A stretch of 64,000 nt of DNA from Sulfurimonas sp. HSL3-7 (GTDB lineage Bacteria; Campylobacterota; Campylobacteria; Campylobacterales; Sulfurimonadaceae), in NCBI RefSeq assembly GCF_039645985.1, contig NZ_CP147919.1, forward strand, positions 868,001-932,000. The letters are read 5' to 3'. The notes under the pieces were generated by a model. That model ran no database searches. It saw only the letters and a list, made by a program, of their open reading frames with translations, and was not told the origin of the DNA. Made by a program: the position numbers and the translations under genes. Positions 17,060-29,646 of this stretch are shown in pieces. Position 1 is the first letter of the stretch; each line of letters opens with the position of its first letter.

Positions 17060-18243
17060 GAGAACGCATCATCCTCTTTCTACTTCTGGGATTCGATGCA
17101 CTGGTCCTCTTTTATGAGGCATCCACTCTCTCTATTACCTCGCATGAGGCATATATACTCTATGAGGCACGCTCTTTTATACACTACCTGACAGAAGCCT
17201 CTCTAGCTGTTTTTGGCCAAAATGATTACGGATTGCGTATGCCGATGATGATTCTTCATCTGCTCTCGGTTTTACTTCTGTACCGTGTATCCAAGCCCTA
17301 TGTTAAACGTAACAGTGACCGCTTATGGCTTGTCTTTGTCTTCATTCTGCTGCCGGGGGTCATCAGTTCGGCGCTTTTGGTCGATAATGCGGCTATCATG
17401 ATATTTTCACTTTTTTTACTGCTTTATCTTTATCAGATCAAGTCACCGCTAATCCCTTTTGTCCTTGTCGGACTTTTAGCGATTGACGGAGCATACGCGT
17501 TTTTGTATTTTGCACTTTTCGTTTATGCCCTGAATAAAAACAACCTGTTTTATATGGTGCTGAACACGCTCCTCTTCTTTGCTTCCTTTTATCTATACGG
17601 TTTTGACACAATGGGCAAACCTAGCGGACACTTTTTAGACACGCTCGGTCTTTACGCAACCATTTTTTCACCTGTAGTCTTCGTATTCTTGGTGTATGTC
17701 CTGTACCGAAAAATGATAAGCAAAGAATATGATATAACTCTATATGTCAGTGGTGTTGTCTTTGTTGTCTCCTTGCTGCTGTCGTTCAGGCAACAGATTC
17801 ATATCGAACATTTTGCACCCTATATGATGCTTCTGCTGCCTCTTGCCGCACAGACCTTTTTCAGCTCCTATCGCGTGCGACTGCGTATGTTCCGGGGACG
17901 GTACCGTGTGTTACTGACGGTCGGGTTCAGTATTTTGGCATTTCACTTTTTCTTGATTCTTTTAAATAAAGGCCTTTATCTCTTTTTAGATGATCCGGAA
18001 AACCATTTTGCCTATAAAACCCACATTATTAAAGAACTGTCCTCGGAACTGAAAGAAAAAGAGATCAATTGTGTTACTGCCACGGGTCGTCATATGCAAA
18101 ACCGTCTTAAGTTTTACGGTATAGAAGTTTGTTCGGCCAATCATTTAAAAGAAGCCCCTCTCGATGAAAAGGCAGATGTTACTGTAAGTTACATGGGACG
18201 AATTGTTGCAGCCTATAATGTTACAAAAGTTCCCATATTATAA
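17056..18243 (+). CDS. Polytopic membrane protein, GT39/ArnT-like glycosyltransferase candidate
   Basis: This 395-residue inner-membrane protein has about nine or ten hydrophobic helices and a small hydrophilic C-terminal domain (about 325-395). The early SHEAYILYEAR loop followed by the YGLRMPMM stretch resembles the first periplasmic loop of PMT/ArnT-type glycosyltransferases, where an acidic residue is catalytic. Those enzymes move sugars from polyprenyl-phosphate donors to lipid or protein on the periplasmic side. It is shorter than typical ArnT (about 550 residues). It is translationally coupled to the amidotransferase (ATGA overlap), although the two functions are not obviously related. 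Confidence 0.6.
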   Translation: MRERIILFLLLGFDALVLFYEASTLSITSHEAYILYEARSFIHYLTEASLAVFGQNDYGLRMPMMILHLLSVLLLYRVSKPYVKRNSDRLWLVFVFILLPGVISSALLVDNAAIMIFSLFLLLYLYQIKSPLIPFVLVGLLAIDGAYAFLYFALFVYALNKNNLFYMVLNTLLFFASFYLYGFDTMGKPSGHFLDTLGLYATIFSPVVFVFLVYVLYRKMISKEYDITLYVSGVVFVVSLLLSFRQQIHIEHFAPYMMLLLPLAAQTFFSSYRVRLRMFRGRYRVLLTVGFSILAFHFFLILLNKGLYLFLDDPENHFAYKTHIIKELSSELKEKEINCVTATGRHMQNRLKFYGIEVCSANHLKEAPLDEKADVTVSYMGRIVAAYNVTKVPIL

Positions 18244-18294
18244 ATTGAAAAGCTTGCCACTAACTTTATATAGAGAGCCATAGATATTGCATGC

Positions 18295-18300
18295 TATAAT
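18295..18300 (+). promoter_or_regulatory. Extended -10 box for aclBA
   Basis: TGCTATAAT lies 30 nt upstream of the aclB start, followed by GAAGGAG as the ribosome site. The operon ends at the terminator near 21500. Confidence 0.65.
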
Positions 18301-18329
18301 CTTCAGACTAAAAATTCGAAGGAGTTGCA

Positions 18330-19649
18330 ATGGCTCAAAGAGCGATTCGTGAATACGACGGTAAAGCTATTTTCTCAAAACATTGGGATAAATACTTCAG
18401 CGGTTTTCATTACGGATTTAAATCTGTATTGGTGACTAGCGGCAAAGAACTACTGGAAAAAGCTGAAGAGCATGGTTTCGAGTGGTTAAAGCAAGAGGCA
18501 TTGGTTGCTAAACCGGATATGCTTTTTGGTAAACGCGGTAAAAATGACCTGGTTCTTTTTAGAACGAATAAGCCGGGTGATGTGACATTGGCAGATGCTG
18601 CAAAGTGGATTGACGAGAAGATGGCGGTTACAACCACACTTCTTTCAGGTCAGCATGGCCAGTTGACACACTTTGTCGTAGAGCCATTCACGCCGCACTC
18701 TCAAGAACAAGAATATTATATTTCTGCAACTACTGTCGGCGAAGACGACGTTCTTTATATGTCTGCAGAAGGTGGCATGGAAGTTGAAGAGGGCTGGGAC
18801 GAGAAAGTTAACGAAGTCGCTATCCCGATCAACATGGATGACGCTGATATGGAACATGCTGTCAAAGCAAACATTCCTGCAGACATCCAGGCTAAAGACA
18901 GAGAAGCATTCGCATCATTCGCGATCCAGTTTTTTAAATTCTACCGCGATATGAACTTTGCCTACCTTGAGATCAACCCGATCGTTATGCTTGACAATAA
19001 TGAGATGGCGATCCTTGACCTTGTTGCACGTCTTGACGACACAGCGGGCTTCATGATGGCAGATGCATGGGGTGACATTGAATACCCGACAGCATTCGGT
19101 ATGGAAGATCAGTCTCCTGAAGAAAAAGCGGTGGCAGAAGCGGACTCTAAATCAGGTGCTTCACTTAAACTGACTATCCTTAATCCGATGGGCCGTATCT
19201 GGACAATGGTTGCCGGTGGTGGTGCATCTGTTGTTTACGCTGATACGATCGCTGACCTTTCCGGTGATGTCAAAGAGCTTGCCAACTACGGTGAGTACTC
19301 AGGTGGACCGACTACGGGTGAGACTAAGTTCTACGCAGATACATTGATCGACCTTATGACTCGCCATAAAGATGCTAAAGGCCGTGATAAGATCCTTATC
19401 ATCGGTGGTGCGATTGCGAACTTTACCGATGTTGCAAAAACATTTACAGGTATCATCCAGTCATTTGAAGAAAATGTAGCGAAGATGAAAGAGCATAACG
19501 TTAAGATTTATGTTCGTCGTGGTGGACCAAACTATGAAAAAGGTCTTAAAGATATTAAAGAGGCGGCAGACCGTCTTGGTCTTTATATTGAAGTATATGG
19601 TCCGGAAACACACGTAACTGATATCGTGCGTATGGCATTAGAGAAGTAG
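18330..19649 (+). CDS. aclB: ATP citrate lyase, beta (small) subunit
   Basis: The 439-residue subunit of ATP citrate lyase is related to succinyl-CoA synthetase beta: an ATP-grasp domain in the first half (conserved ITEINPIVML-like stretch reads YLEINPIVML, about 211-220) and a CoA-ligase-type flavodoxin-like domain after it (GGGASVVYADTIADL; GEYSGGPTTGE, about 291-335). With the alpha subunit it cleaves citrate to acetyl-CoA and oxaloacetate using ATP, the defining step of the reductive TCA cycle. Length agrees with bacterial AclB. The third codon position is less GC-rich than in neighbouring genes, as in highly expressed genes of such genomes. It is followed 9 nt later by aclA. Confidence 0.95.
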   Translation: MAQRAIREYDGKAIFSKHWDKYFSGFHYGFKSVLVTSGKELLEKAEEHGFEWLKQEALVAKPDMLFGKRGKNDLVLFRTNKPGDVTLADAAKWIDEKMAVTTTLLSGQHGQLTHFVVEPFTPHSQEQEYYISATTVGEDDVLYMSAEGGMEVEEGWDEKVNEVAIPINMDDADMEHAVKANIPADIQAKDREAFASFAIQFFKFYRDMNFAYLEINPIVMLDNNEMAILDLVARLDDTAGFMMADAWGDIEYPTAFGMEDQSPEEKAVAEADSKSGASLKLTILNPMGRIWTMVAGGGASVVYADTIADLSGDVKELANYGEYSGGPTTGETKFYADTLIDLMTRHKDAKGRDKILIIGGAIANFTDVAKTFTGIIQSFEENVAKMKEHNVKIYVRRGGPNYEKGLKDIKEAADRLGLYIEVYGPETHVTDIVRMALEK

Positions 19650-19658
19650 GGGAGAGAT

Positions 19659-21476
19659 ATGGCAGCATTATTTACTAAAGACACACAAGCGATTTTCTGG
19701 AATAACAACAAAAGTGCTATCCAGCGTATGCTTGATTACGACTATACAATTGATCGTAAGACGCCTTCTGTTGCGGCAATCGTTGCACCGACTTCAAGTA
19801 GCAAGTTTGAGAAATTCTTCTATGGTCCGGATGAGATCATGGTTCCGATGTTCAGAAGTACGACTGAAGCGGCAGCAGCATTCCCAAATGCTGATGTACT
19901 ATTGAACTTTGCATCTTTCCGTACAGCATATGATGTAACGATGGAAGCGATCGCGATTAAAGGTCAGTTCAAAACGATCATGGTAACCGCAGAAGGTATC
20001 CCTGAACGTCTTGCACGTGGTATGAACCAAGCGGCTCGTGATGCCGGTGTAACTGTCATCGGGCCTGCAACGGTCGGTGGTATTGCTCCAGGTGCTTTCA
20101 AGATCGCTAATGTTGGTGGTACAATCGAAAATATCGTTAACTCTAAACTGCACCGTGCAGGTTCTTGTGGACTTGTTACACGTTCAGGCGGTCTGTTTAA
20201 CGAACTCTCCAACATCATCGCCATCAATGCTGACGGTATCGCCGAGGGTGTTGCTATCGGTGGTGACCGTTTCGTAGGTTCTGTTTTCATTGACAACCTT
20301 CTACGTATGGAAAGCAATCCGGACGTTAAATACATGATCCTTCTTGGTGAAGTCGGTGGTACTGAAGAGTACAAAGTGATCGAGGCAGTTAAAAACGGTC
20401 AGATCAAAAAGCCGATCATCGCATGGTGTATCGGTACGATTGCTAAGCACTTCAGCTCAGGTGTACAGTTCGGTCACGCAGGTGCATCTGCTAATGCTGA
20501 CGCTGAGACGGCTGCAGCTAAAAATGCTGCAATGGCTGAAGCAGGTATTCACGTACCGGCATCATTCAATGACCTTCCTGCTAAGATCAATGAAGTGTAC
20601 AATGACCTTAAAGCCAAAGGTGTCATTACTGATATCGCTGAGCTGGAACTAAAAGTCGTTCCTAAAGTTCGTCGTGCTAAAGAGTTCATCTGTACGATCT
20701 CTGATGACACTGGCGAAGAAGCGACATATGCAGGTTATCCAATTTCTGCTGTTGCAACACCGGAAACCGGTTTCGGTATCGGTGATGTGATTTCACTTCT
20801 TTGGTTCAAAAAACGTTATCCGAAATGGGCAACAGATTACATCGAAACTGTTATCAAAACTGTTGCTGATCATGGTCCGGCCGTATCAGGTGCACATAAT
20901 GCAAAAGTAACAGCACGTGCAGGTAAAGATGTTATCTCTGCATTGGTAACCGGTCTATTGACTATCGGTCCGCGTTTCGGTGGTGCGATTGACGATGCGG
21001 CACGTTATTTTAAATATGCAAACGACAACGGTATGAGTCCGGCTGAATTCATCTCTTATATGAAAAAAGAGGGTAAGACGATCTCTGGTATCGGTCACCG
21101 TATCAAATCGGTACGTAACCCGGACCTTCGTGTTTCAGGTCTTAAGAAGTTTGCTGCGGAAAACTTCCCGGCAACACCGCTTCTTGACTATGCACTTGAA
21201 GTAGAAAAATTGACAACATCTAAGAAAGACAACCTTATCCTAAACGTTGACGGTACTATCGGTATCTTGATGGTTGATATGTGGCGTGCTCTTGGATACT
21301 CTGAAGAAGAGATTGACGGTTTCATCGACGCGGGTGCACTGAATGCATTCTTCGTTGTCGGCCGCTCGATCGGTTTCATCGGTCACATCCTTGACGAAAA
21401 ACGTCTCGGTATGCCAATGTACCGTCACCCGACATCTGACATTCTTTACAATGTCGAAAAAGCAGAAGAGCTCTAA
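19659..21476 (+). CDS. aclA: ATP citrate lyase, alpha (large) subunit
   Basis: The 605-residue subunit has an N-terminal succinyl-CoA synthetase alpha-like part with the phosphohistidine H273 in the motif FGHAGA, and a C-terminal citrate-synthase-like domain (about 345-605) with GIGHRIKSVRNPD and HNAKVTARAG motifs that carry out the citryl-CoA cleavage. Both halves are complete and of normal length. With AclB it shows that this organism fixes CO2 by the reductive TCA cycle. Ribosome site GGGGAG precedes the ATG. A strong Rho-independent terminator follows 16 nt after the stop. Confidence 0.96.
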   Translation: MAALFTKDTQAIFWNNNKSAIQRMLDYDYTIDRKTPSVAAIVAPTSSSKFEKFFYGPDEIMVPMFRSTTEAAAAFPNADVLLNFASFRTAYDVTMEAIAIKGQFKTIMVTAEGIPERLARGMNQAARDAGVTVIGPATVGGIAPGAFKIANVGGTIENIVNSKLHRAGSCGLVTRSGGLFNELSNIIAINADGIAEGVAIGGDRFVGSVFIDNLLRMESNPDVKYMILLGEVGGTEEYKVIEAVKNGQIKKPIIAWCIGTIAKHFSSGVQFGHAGASANADAETAAAKNAAMAEAGIHVPASFNDLPAKINEVYNDLKAKGVITDIAELELKVVPKVRRAKEFICTISDDTGEEATYAGYPISAVATPETGFGIGDVISLLWFKKRYPKWATDYIETVIKTVADHGPAVSGAHNAKVTARAGKDVISALVTGLLTIGPRFGGAIDDAARYFKYANDNGMSPAEFISYMKKEGKTISGIGHRIKSVRNPDLRVSGLKKFAAENFPATPLLDYALEVEKLTTSKKDNLILNVDGTIGILMVDMWRALGYSEEEIDGFIDAGALNAFFVVGRSIGFIGHILDEKRLGMPMYRHPTSDILYNVEKAEEL

Positions 21477-21491
21477 TCGACTTCTGTTTCT

Positions 21492-21521
21492 GAAGAGTCT
21501 TTGACTCTTCACCTCTTTTTT
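21492..21521 (+). terminator. Rho-independent terminator of aclBA
   Basis: A perfect 8-bp stem GAAGAGTC-TTT-GACTCTTC is followed by ACCTCTTTTTT. Confidence 0.85.
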
Positions 21522-21646
21522 ATCCGCAATTTAATTAGTTACTCCCTAATTCTATCTTTGAATATTTTAGCTATAATTGACTATTACATAACAACAGAGT
21601 ACATTGAACTGTACAGAATTTAGTTCATGTCCATTAAGGTGATATT

Positions 21647-22249
21647 TTGAAAAAATCTGCGTTTACTATGATCGAACTTATTATTGTGATTGTTGTGGCC
21701 GGTATACTGGCAGTCGCAATGATGCCAAAACTTGATGGCGATCCGCTTAGAGACGGAGCAAATCAAGTTGTGCGCCATATTCAATATGCACAGCACTTAG
21801 CGATGGTTAATGATGTGTATAATGCGGGCGTTGACTGGGAAAAAGCCTATTGGCATATCAGTTTTAGAACTGATGCTGAAAAATGCTATATCGTTGCAAG
21901 CGATAATGATCTAAGCGGTGGAATTTCGCAAACAGAGGCTGCTTATGACCCTTTATCAAAACAATATCTATACTCCAGTACTTCCTGTACAGAAAATGTG
22001 TTAAATAATAATGATCTATTTTTAAATACCAAATACGATATCAGCACAGTATCTTTATCTGAAAGTTGCCAAGGCGGTAATAATTACATAGCATTTGACA
22101 ATTTTGGACGTCCGTTGAAAACCAGAAATGCATCCGATTTTATTACTGCGCCGTGTACAATCACATTGTCTAACGGTGAACGATCTGCTGTCATAACTGT
22201 TGAACCTGAAACAGGATACACCCGAATAACAGCTATAGACGATCTATAA
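21647..22249 (+). CDS. Pseudopilin-like protein with type II secretion/type IV pilin N-terminus (copy 1)
   Basis: The 200-residue protein has a short basic leader (MKKSAF), the prepilin cleavage/methylation motif FTMIELIIVIVV with Glu at +5, and a roughly 20-residue hydrophobic helix, followed by a globular domain with several Cys. The leader before Phe is very short and the residue before it is Ala, not Gly, as is common in Campylobacterota pseudopilins. The start is TTG at 21647 with AAGGTG upstream. A clear paralogue lies at 22875. The globular part ends in the ENxETGYTRI-type stretch shared with that paralogue. It may be a minor pilin or transformation pseudopilin. Confidence 0.82.
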   Translation: MKKSAFTMIELIIVIVVAGILAVAMMPKLDGDPLRDGANQVVRHIQYAQHLAMVNDVYNAGVDWEKAYWHISFRTDAEKCYIVASDNDLSGGISQTEAAYDPLSKQYLYSSTSCTENVLNNNDLFLNTKYDISTVSLSESCQGGNNYIAFDNFGRPLKTRNASDFITAPCTITLSNGERSAVITVEPETGYTRITAIDDL

Positions 22250-22286
22250 GCTTGATCCCCATTCACTGCATATGCTATTAAACCTG

Positions 22287-22535
22287 CTAATGTTTTAACA
22301 AAAAAGAGTTGATATCGTGTTTTGAGCTCCGGAGGTTTTCTCTGGCATGATTGATCTTGGTTTGAACAATCTTGATCCGCTCTTTCGAGATCTTTTTGAA
22401 CCCTCTACCTATTAAATAGAAGAGGGCATAGGCAAGAACAAAACAAACGTCGGTCTTATACAGTCAGTAGGTAATCTTTTCGATATTAGACGTGGCTGCC
22501 TTTTGACGCAACTTCTCGTTTTTATAGTGGTAATC
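22287..22535 (-). pseudogene. Gene remnant with an in-frame stop between the two pseudopilin genes
   Basis: On the minus strand one frame runs from 22535 to a TAG at 22287, broken only by a TGA at 22464-22466. Before the stop it reads KNEKLRQKAATSNIEKITY and after it LYKTDVCFVLAYALFYLIGR, then a Lys/Arg-rich amphipathic tail ending in SFLLKH. The composition and helical periodicity look like a decayed gene, not random DNA. No start codon or intact upstream part was found, and the family is not recognised. The rest of the 625-nt gap holds only the promoter of the next gene. Confidence 0.4.
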
Positions 22536-22813
22536 TTATCTTTTTGTACTTCGGTTAACTGTGTGCAATCATTTATAGGTGCTTCTTTCATTTTGACAGA
22601 GAGAGATCAACGCTATACAGGATAATTTTAATAGCCCTTCAAACTTCTCTTTGCAGTTGTATCGGAGACAAAACTGTTTCTACTGTAATAAACTAATATA
22701 CCAGATTAATTACGGGTCTGCTTTCCGTTACGAAAATAGTAGATATATGCTCTCGGTCTATCGAGTATGATCCTGGTGCTGTATAACGGATATAAATTAA
22801 AGCAAAAAAAGCC

Positions 22814-22842
22814 TTGACAGAATATGGAAAACATAATAGAAT
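22814..22842 (+). promoter_or_regulatory. Sigma70 promoter of pseudopilin copy 2
   Basis: TTGACA (22814-22819) is followed after 17 nt by TAGAAT (22837-22842), 32 nt upstream of the ATG. Full -35/-10 promoters are rare in this window. Confidence 0.65.
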
Positions 22843-22874
22843 AAAATTTAACAAAAATAATTCAAAGATGTTTT

Positions 22875-23468
22875 ATGTACAAAAGTTCATTTACTATGAT
22901 AGAGTTAATTATTGTGATAATAACGACTGGTATTCTTGCTATAACGATAATTCCGCGTCTGGAAAGAGCCCCTTTAGTAGAAGCGACAGAACAAGTGTTA
23001 AGACATATCCGCTATACTCAACAATTGGCACTGGTCAATGATATATACAACACGACAGAGGCTAAGTGGTATAAAGCGATGTGGCGTATAAGTTTTAGAA
23101 GTAATAACTGTTATGTTGTCTCCAGCAATACTGACCTAGATATGAATTACGATAGAGATGAATCTACTACAGATCCTTTAACAAAAACATTGCTTTACTC
23201 AAATACCGACTGCATACTGGAACCAGGCGATGACAGTAAAATGCTATTATTTGAGAAATACGGGATTGACAGAATTGAATTTAGCAGAACATGCGGTAAT
23301 AACAGATTTATAGCATTTGACTATATGGGGCGACCACACAAGACTTTGACCAGTGCGAACGACTTTATCATATCGGAATGTCTCATTACATTACATGCCG
23401 GCTTGAGAAAGGCGGTCATATCTATCTTACCGGAAACAGGTTACGTTAAAGTACTATCCTTTGAATGA
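22875..23468 (+). CDS. Pseudopilin-like protein (copy 2, paralogue)
   Basis: The 197-residue protein shares with the 21647 gene the N-terminus (FTMIELIIVII), the LRHIRYTQQLALVNDIYNT region against RHIQYAQHLAMVNDVYNA, the ISFR and TDPLTK blocks, the IAFDxxGRPxKT block and the PETGY end. The globular domains differ more, and this gene is noticeably richer in A+T. It is probably an old tandem duplicate with separate promoters. The role is as for copy 1: minor pilin or pseudopilin. The exact start is ATG at 22875; TTTTAT precedes it and no good ribosome site is visible. Confidence 0.82.
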   Translation: MYKSSFTMIELIIVIITTGILAITIIPRLERAPLVEATEQVLRHIRYTQQLALVNDIYNTTEAKWYKAMWRISFRSNNCYVVSSNTDLDMNYDRDESTTDPLTKTLLYSNTDCILEPGDDSKMLLFEKYGIDRIEFSRTCGNNRFIAFDYMGRPHKTLTSANDFIISECLITLHAGLRKAVISILPETGYVKVLSFE

Positions 23469-23554
23469 GATGCATACAAAGTAGTCAATATATTGATTGT
23501 TTTTTACAAAAAAATACAAATTTCAAGAAATTTGACAATTCGCGCGAAAAGCTC

Positions 23555-23583
23555 TTGACATAGGGTTTTGATTTGTCTATAAT
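23555..23583 (+). promoter_or_regulatory. rRNA operon promoter
   Basis: A perfect TTGACA (23555-23560), a 17-nt spacer and TATAAT (23578-23583) lie about 275 nt upstream of 16S. The A+T-rich stretch before it (23490-23535) could act as an UP element. This is the only perfect consensus promoter seen in the window. Confidence 0.9.
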
Positions 23584-23656
23584 TCCCGTCCACAAACGAT
23601 GAGTCGCTTGAAAGAGAGACGAGAAAGACTTCGAGTTGAAGCTTTTTAAAAGTTTG

Positions 23657-23686
23657 AGATCATTGAAAACTAAGTAAGTTTGACAC
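23657..23686 (+). other. 5' arm of the 16S precursor processing stem
   Basis: The leader stretch AGATCATTGAAAACTAAGTA and following bases are complementary to 25433-25461 downstream of 16S. A second complementary pair is gttaactttataagacac (around 23706-23724) with the cttagaagagttaacg region near 25418-25433. Together they enclose 16S in a long stem, the usual RNase III substrate. No other feature was seen in the leader between the promoter and 16S. Confidence 0.75.
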
Positions 23687-23855
23687 TGACCTTTCGGGGT
23701 TGGAAGTTAACTTTATAAGACACAAAAACACAACCGTCTATTTCAGTTGAAGTTTAAATACTTAGATTGAAATTGACACTATTTTTTATAGCCAATGATT
23801 TTAAAATCTTGGGCATAAGATCAGTAATCTGCTTAGGCAGTCTTTACATAATTAA

Positions 23856-25366
<1,511 letters not shown>

Positions 25367-25432
25367 TAGAGTAACGAGTTCGCATTCGATTGACGAACTC
25401 AAGAGAAAATCTCACGTCTTAGAAGAGTTAAC

Positions 25433-25461
25433 GTGTCTACTTACTTAGTTTTCAGTGATCT
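25433..25461 (+). other. 3' arm of the 16S precursor processing stem
   Basis: This stretch (GTGTCTACTTACTTAGTTTT and following bases) is the near-perfect reverse complement of the leader arm at 23657-23686. Confidence 0.75.
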
Positions 25462-25484
25462 ATGTTATTTGAACATATTAATTA

Positions 25485-25561
25485 GGGCCTATAGCTCAGC
25501 TGGTTAGAGTGCACCCCTGATAAGGGTGAGGTCGGAGGTTCAAGTCCTCCTAGGCCCACCA
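25485..25561 (+). tRNA. tRNA-Ile (GAT anticodon)
   Basis: The gene is 77 nt long including an encoded CCA. The acceptor stem is GGGCCTA/TAGGCCC, the anticodon loop CTGATAA within stem CCC/GGG, and the T arm GGAGGTTCAAGTCCTCC. It is in the usual 16S-23S spacer position. Confidence 0.97.
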
Positions 25562-25584
25562 TGTAAAGATCACGAAGACCGGAT

Positions 25585-25660
25585 GGGGAATTAGCTCAGC
25601 TGGGAGAGCGCCTGCCTTGCACGCAGGAGGTCAGCGGTTCGATCCCGCTATTCTCCACCA
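25585..25660 (+). tRNA. tRNA-Ala (TGC anticodon)
   Basis: The gene is 76 nt long with encoded CCA. The acceptor is GGGGAAT/ATTCTCC, the anticodon loop CTTGCAC, and the T arm GCGGTTCGATCCCGC. It lies 23 nt after tRNA-Ile. Confidence 0.97.
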
Positions 25661-25734
25661 TTAGAGGTTAGAAGTTTAATTCAAGTACTAAACGAAGTAT
25701 TTGAATTAGACTTTTAGAAGTCTAGATGTTATTT

Positions 25735-25834
25735 AACTTATTATTGTCAAAGTCAACAAAATTGTAACTACAATTAATTCATTGACTGCTTTATTTGATG
25801 TATATTGAATAAGGTAGTGAATACGCAAATTAGA
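25735..25834 (+). other. 5' arm of the 23S precursor processing stem
   Basis: About 100 nt before 23S pair with about 90 nt after it (28744-28840). Examples are TTGAATAAGGTAGTGA against TCACTGCCTTATTCAG, and GTCAACAAAATTGTAACTA against TAGTTACAAAACCTGTTGAC. This long imperfect helix should be the RNase III substrate that frees 23S. Confidence 0.75.
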
Positions 25835-28743
<2,909 letters not shown>

Positions 28744-28840
28744 TTTCATAATTGCGTAATCACTGCCTTATTCAGTATATATCGAATGAGCAGCATGAAT
28801 CGATTATAGTTACAAAACCTGTTGACTGACAATAATTAAC
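28744..28840 (+). other. 3' arm of the 23S processing stem
   Basis: Complementary to 25735-25834 (see that entry). A separate local hairpin, GGAAGTAA/TTACTTCC at 28864-28895, sits just before 5S. Confidence 0.7.
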
Positions 28841-28899
28841 TACTCCAATATATCCAAGCAGTTGGAAGTAAGATCATCTCGATGCTTTTACTTCCGATT

Positions 28900-29016
28900 G
28901 TCTAGGTGGCTATAGAGAGAGGGAAACGCCTGGCTCCATTCCGAACCCAGAAGCTAAGCCTCCCTTCGCTGATGATACTGCACCTTTCAGGTGTGGAAAC
29001 GTAGGTCGCCGCCTAG
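28900..29016 (+). rRNA. 5S ribosomal RNA
   Basis: The gene is about 117 nt. The terminal stem is TCTAGGTGGC/GCCGCCTAG, with the conserved CCATTCCGAACCCAGAAGCTAAG stretch read in parts (CCGAACCCAGAAG) and a GTAGGTCGCCGCC end. Position after 23S is standard. Confidence 0.95.
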
Positions 29017-29154
29017 TTCTCGGATTTACTTCAACTTTTAAACTTCAATCATTTACAATTATTATAAACTTTTTCACATCCATATCGGCGGCTATTGTCT
29101 GCGTATTCACTTCGTTCATTTGCTCCATCTTATGCGACTTTACTCAGATAAAAC

Positions 29155-29176
29155 CTGACATTTAGTCAGCTTTTCT
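29155..29176 (+). terminator. rRNA operon terminator 1 (repeat copy 1)
   Basis: Hairpin CTGAC-ATTTA-GTCAG is followed by CTTTTCT. Confidence 0.55.
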
Positions 29177-29328
29177 ATGAGATATCCTAGTTCTCGGATT
29201 TACAATCACTTCAAACATTACTTACACAATCATTACTCATAAACTTTTATCACATACAAATCGGCGGCTTTCGGCGGCTTATTGTATCGCTTCGCTCTTT
29301 ATCTATTATCATTTTATCCAGACAAAAC

Positions 29329-29350
29329 GAGACGTCGGTCTCCTTTTCTC
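29329..29350 (+). terminator. rRNA operon terminator 2 (repeat copy 2)
   Basis: Hairpin GAGAC-GTCG-GTCTC is followed by CTTTTCTC, in the same place in the repeat unit as terminator 1 although the stem sequence differs. Confidence 0.6.
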
Positions 29351-29523
29351 TGGCATATCCTTGTTCTCGGATTTATCTCACATCCCTATAATCATTTAAT
29401 TACAAACTATCTGTGCGCTATATCTTTATCCACACATAAAACATGCCTCTGCACATCTTTTCTGTGCATGTATCAGGTCTATTTTATGCCGCGATGTTGA
29501 CGTTGATGTTGATCACAGTATAC

Positions 29524-29560
29524 GAGAGCCTACTTCTCTGTCGGTTCTCTTTTTATTTTA
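29524..29560 (+). terminator. rRNA operon terminator 3
   Basis: Stem GAGAGCC/GGTTCTC (one G-U pair) is followed by a T-rich run TTTTTATTTT. Confidence 0.65.
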
Positions 29561-29615
29561 AATTCAAATTAGCTATTTCCCTACAAGTTTCTTTTATCTA
29601 TCATCTTCATTCTGT

Positions 29616-29621
29616 TATAAT
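29616..29621 (+). promoter_or_regulatory. -10 box of the DUF3373/GGDEF-EAL/ung unit
   Basis: TATAAT (CTGTTATAATCGG) lies 25 nt upstream of the first gene of the unit. Confidence 0.55.
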
Positions 29622-29646
29622 CGGGATTTCTTAAAAAGGTTTTTGT

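Larger units (their letters stand above)
29012..29480 (+). repeat. Tandem ~174-bp degenerate repeat starting with the 5S 3' end
   Basis: Three copies begin with CCTAGTTCTCGGATTTA or CCTTGTTCTCGGATTTA at 29012 (inside 5S), 29186 and 29359, so the period is 173-174 bp. Copies 1 and 2 also share ATAAACTTTT-TCACAT, ATCGGCGGCT and the segment before each next copy (…CTTTTCTxxG…ATAT). Copy 3 fades after about 120 bp. Each copy carries or precedes a terminator-type hairpin. The pattern looks like duplication of the 5S tail plus terminator. No protein-coding gene is supported between 29017 and 29646. Confidence 0.7.
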
